From contig CM020618.1 in NCBI GenBank assembly GCA_009829735.1, forward strand, positions 43,042,878 to 43,106,877: DNA of 64,000 bases, in the 5' to 3' direction. This stretch comes from Pyropia yezoensis (Eukaryota > Rhodophyta > Bangiophyceae > Bangiales > Bangiaceae). This document shows positions 61,209 through 64,000 of this stretch, in pieces; positions within the stretch are counted from its first letter, which is position 1, and every line of letters starts with the position of its first letter. The translations under genes were made by a program, and so were the position numbers. The notes beneath the pieces are model-generated. The model ran no database searches and was not told where the DNA came from. It saw only the letters and a program-made list of their open reading frames with translations.

Positions 61209-62590
61209 TCCCCCCGGATCACCGGAAATCGCCGATTTTGACACGTCTGACAAAGAAGAGGCTGTCGGTACCCGCGCCAGACAGCTTCCGCTCCGCCTGC
61301 AGCCCCCCCTGGCCACCTCCCTCCGCTTCTCTCCCGCTAGGGACACTCCCCACCCCCTCCCCTTCCCTTTGTGCGGCGGGGACTGGCTGTGGCGGGGGCG
61401 GCGGGGGCGGGGGCGGCAGCGGCGGCGGTGGGAACGACGGATCCAGCATACATCCCGTCGACCGCGTACGGGAAACTGCGCCCCGGCGGTGCCAGATTGC
61501 CAGGCCGATGGGCCAAAACAGGTCTCGTGGGGCGGCGTGAAAGGATACAGGGTCGCACGAGGGCGGGGAAGTCCCGAACGCGGCTGCTGGGAGACCGCTG
61601 GCAGGCAGGCCGCGTTAGAGGGGTATGGGGGGGGCGGCAGGAGGACATGAGGAGAGATGGAGGGGGGGGGGGGGAAAGCAGGAAAAGGAGGAGTGGGGTG
61701 GGTCTGCGGCGAGGGCGGCGCGTGAACGACTGGACCCGCTCATGCGCGACGCAGATGCCGCGGTTCGCGGCCGCGCCCGTCCCAAACCACAGTGAGGACG
61801 CCTCCAGCCTCTCCCCTTCCACTCCAGCGGTAGAGAAACGCCTTTGTCGCCGTTCCCCCCTGTGGGGCGCCTTCCAAGAGTGCCTACGGCCGCGGGAGTG
61901 GCGGCTGCTGCGACGAGTCGGCAGCAGGAGCGGCGGCGGCGCTCGTCTGAATGTCGCCAGCGTGGGGGTGAGGCCGTTTCTGGAGGGGGACGTGGGCGTG
62001 ACGTGTCATCGCGTCTGCGCGAGCGTGTTGGGTCTGCACGAGGCCTTGGCAGTTGGGTGGCGGGGTGGTGCCACAGCTGGAGCGGTGGAGGCGGGGGGGA
62101 GAGGCCATGGTGTGCTTGCGCCGCGCAGGCGAGCGGGCGGGGAGAGAGAAATAGGCGGTGTAGGCATGGAGTAGCACACAAGGGTGGCGACCGTGGCAGG
62201 CGTAGCCGACGGTCGCGCCTCTCCCTGTGGTGGAGGACAGGAGACAAGAGGGAGTATCGGGGGAGGTTGGCTTCGACAAAAAGGAAGAATGATGCAAACA
62301 GAGGCACTGGGAAAGAGTACACGCACGGCGGGTGGGGAAGACTGCAGAGACGGGCAAAAGGAAGTAGAAACTGCTCATGTGGATGGCGTGCTGGACGGTC
62401 TCTACAGTGGTCGCTTACCACGCCGGAACGCGCGTCTGCGGCGCGGAAAAAAGTCGCCGACCGATGATTTTTTGTCGTTCTTGGGGTCCCGCAGTTTCCC
62501 CGGAGGGCAAACTGACTGCGCTGAGTCCATTTCTGGCGTCAAAAGCCTTCTCCGACGAGCGGAAGACCTCGAAAAATGGAGTTCAAAAAC

Positions 62591-62625
62591 CGCCTCAAAT
62601 GAGGCGAATCGCCTCAAATGAGGCG
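62591..62625. repeat. Palindrome boxes, right end of candidate element
   Basis: Two perfect copies of CGCCTCAAATGAGGCG at 62591-62606 and 62610-62625. Each is a 7-bp stem with loop AA. Confidence 0.85.
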
Positions 62626-62642
62626 GTCAGTAGAATAGACAC

Positions 62643-63052
62643 TATGTCGTATCCGTGATAGAACTACATTGTTGAGTCGAAGTACTCAAGGCCAACCTGT
62701 TGTGCCTGTATCAATTGTGCGTATCTTCGCCGCCACTCAAATCCCTGATTAAGTCGCCGCAGCGCAGCAGCCTTGCCAACGCCGGTGCCCACGGCGGGAC
62801 GAGCCGTTATCCCACGTCGGTCTCCGTCATCGTCAAGTTGAACGGGGCTTCTCCATTTGTCGCTGGCCGTGACCGCCGTGCTGCCTGCGTCTCTGGGTGC
62901 AGGCTGAAGCGGCGGTTGCGGCCGGCTTTGACGTGCGTTCTTTTTCCTCTCTCAACATTTGTCCAGCCCGGCCGCATCCTGTCGTCGCAACGCGCCCCCT
63001 CTCTGACCTCGCGCAGGGCTTCCTCTGGCGCGCGCCCTATCTGTCGACACCC
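62643..63052 (+). promoter_or_regulatory. Upstream region of eIF2 gamma
   Basis: 410 bp between the candidate transposon and the eIF2 gamma start. Pyrimidine-rich runs (TTTTTCCTCTCTC near 62940) lie upstream of the ATG; no TATA box was seen. The promoter must lie here or inside the transposon. Confidence 0.5.
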
Positions 63053-64000
63053 ATGGCGGAATCCAGGGGCCTGGCGAAGCAGGACCTGGCTACACTGGAT
63101 GTCACTACCCTGACGCCGTTGTCGCCGTCTGTTATCTCTCGCCAGGCGACGATCAACATTGGCACCATTGGCCACGTCGCTCACGGCAAGTCCACGGTCG
63201 TGAAGGCCATTTCGGGCGTGCAGACTGTCCGCTTCAAGCCCGAGCTGGAGCGTAACATTACCATCAAGCTTGGCTACGCCAACGCGAAGCTCTACAAGTG
63301 TACCGACCCCAAGTGCCCGCGACCGTCCTGCTACCGCGCGTTTGGGTCATCCAAGGAGGATGCCCCACCGTGCGAAGCGCCTGGATGCTCGGCGCGCATG
63401 TCTTTGATGCGGCATGTGAGCTTTGTGGACTGTCCCGGCCACGATATTCTGATGGCCACCATGCTTAACGGTGCCGCCGTTATGGACGCAGCGCTGCTGC
63501 TGATCGCCGGGAACGAGGCGTGCCCGCAGCCACAGACGTCGGAGCATCTGGCGGCTGTGGAGATCATGAAGCTCCGGAACCTTATCATTCTCCAAAATAA
63601 GATTGACTTGGTCAAGGAGGGCGCCGCCGAGGCTCAATGGGGGGAGATCCAGGCGTTTGTGAAGAACACGGTCGCTGAGACGGCGCCAGTGGTGCCCATT
63701 AGCGCCCAGCTGAAGTACAACATTGACGTGGTCGTCGAGTACCTGATCACCAAGGTGCCAGTGCCGCGGCGGGACTTTGTCAGCTCCCCACGTATGATTG
63801 TCATCCGCTCCTTTGATGTGAACAAGCCCGGTGAGGAGGTGTCTGCCCTCAAGGGTGGTGTTGCCGGGGGGTCCATTATGCAGGGCGTTCTGCGGGTTGG
63901 CGACCGCATCGAAGTGCGGCCCGGGATTGTGTACAAGGAGGACTCGGGGGCGGTGGGCTGCAGGCCCATCGTGTCGATCATCCGCAGCATGCATGCAGAG
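63053..64000 (+). CDS. EIF2S3: Translation initiation factor eIF2, gamma subunit (5' part, runs off window)
   Basis: 316 codons without intron from ATG 63053 (context ACACCATGG), about two thirds of the usual 460-470 aa. The product is the GTPase that delivers initiator Met-tRNA to the 40S ribosome. GTPase motifs: G1 [10 protein letters not shown]2 region [15 protein letters not shown]3 VDCPGHD, G4 NKID, G5 SAQLKYN. A zinc-knuckle insert, [15 protein letters not shown]...PPCEAPGC, sits between G2 and G3 as in eukaryotic and archaeal eIF2 gamma. Start of domain II ([17 protein letters not shown]). The only host gene in the window; N-terminal [19 protein letters not shown] is typical of eukaryotes. 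Confidence 0.97.
   Translation, partial: MAESRGLAKQDLATLDVTTLTPLSPSVISRQATINIGTIGHVAHGKSTVVKAISGVQTVRFKPELERNITIKLGYANAKLYKCTDPKCPRPSCYRAFGSSKEDAPPCEAPGCSARMSLMRHVSFVDCPGHDILMATMLNGAAVMDAALLLIAGNEACPQPQTSEHLAAVEIMKLRNLIILQNKIDLVKEGAAEAQWGEIQAFVKNTVAETAPVVPISAQLKYNIDVVVEYLITKVPVPRRDFVSSPRMIVIRSFDVNKPGEEVSALKGGVAGGSIMQGVLRVGDRIEVRPGIVYKEDSGAVGCRPIVSIIRSMHAE

Larger units (their letters stand above)
61151..62642. mobile_element. Candidate non-autonomous DNA transposon with TA target site
   Basis: The termini TTGTCTAGTCTACTG (61151-61165) and, reverse complemented, GTGTCTATTCTACTG (62628-62642) match at 13 of 15 bases, and both are flanked by TA (61149-61150, 62643-62644) as in Tc1/mariner-type insertions. 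Just inside each end lie copies of the palindrome GCCTCA-AA-TGAGGC. The 1.49-kb interior is very GC-rich with long frames on both strands, but none shows transposase motifs or other recognisable content. TA could be chance; the shared TIR plus the shared palindromes are the evidence. Confidence 0.6.

Noticed and set aside
61371-62467. Long frames on both strands in the 61-62 kb region
   Set aside because: Low-complexity Arg/Gly or Pro/Arg/Ser products in G-rich sequence, overlapping in several frames; no family resemblance.

Overview
The window is eukaryotic nuclear DNA made almost entirely of nested transposable elements. The one clear host gene is at the right edge: from 63053 an intron-free start of translation initiation factor eIF2 gamma, running off the window. 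Its protein looks closest, from memory, to plant/algal eIF2 gamma. High GC, intron-poor genes and many chromodomain-type Ty3/gypsy elements would fit a GC-rich alga (red or green). That assignment is an inference with low confidence. No rRNA, tRNA, CRISPR or prokaryotic operon was seen.

Naming used here: A, B, C, D and E are LTR-element families in this window, and numbers are copies. Left nest: D (1-2648, minus strand, degenerate pol) was hit by A1 (3' LTR 2649-3011, pol remnants 3618-4997 and 25435-25978). A1 was hit by A2 (5003-25434, minus strand, 363-bp LTRs, target duplication GAACC). A2 was hit by B1 (7913-17517, plus strand, 573-bp LTRs, target duplication GTGGG). B1 looks intact and young: its LTRs differ at two sites by eye. 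A2 also looks young and is intact apart from the B1 insertion.

Middle: two diverged Tigger/pogo-type transposase genes lie head to head (26430-28644 minus, 29613-32305 plus) around a shared inverted-repeat promoter-like region and a 15-bp minisatellite. Then comes a second nest. A remnant E (about 32316-33286 and 46228-47410) was hit by C1 (33287-46222, minus strand, 469-bp LTRs, target duplication GAGGC). C1 contains B2 (35685-44615), whose 5' half is inverted against its 3' half as expected from self-integration.

Right: C2 (pol 47411-50922, reverse ORF, LTR 53315-53783), a PIF/Harbinger pair (spliced DDE transposase 54077-55578 plus convergent Myb/SANT-like gene 56052-57158), C3 (57741-60651), a 1.5-kb terminal-inverted-repeat element without a recognised gene (61151-62642), and eIF2 gamma.

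Three points tie the LTR elements together. (1) Families A, B and C carry a long extra ORF on the strand opposite to gag-pol, between pol and the 3' LTR and converging on pol; E carries a homologue. The encoded proteins share motifs but match no family I recognise. (2) A and B join gag and pol by an apparent -1 frameshift at GGGAAAC just before the gag stop. (3) A, B and C share one primer-binding site, TGGTGGAGCAGCAGGGGA. Family A is also saturated, inside coding sequence too, with perfect short inverted repeats.
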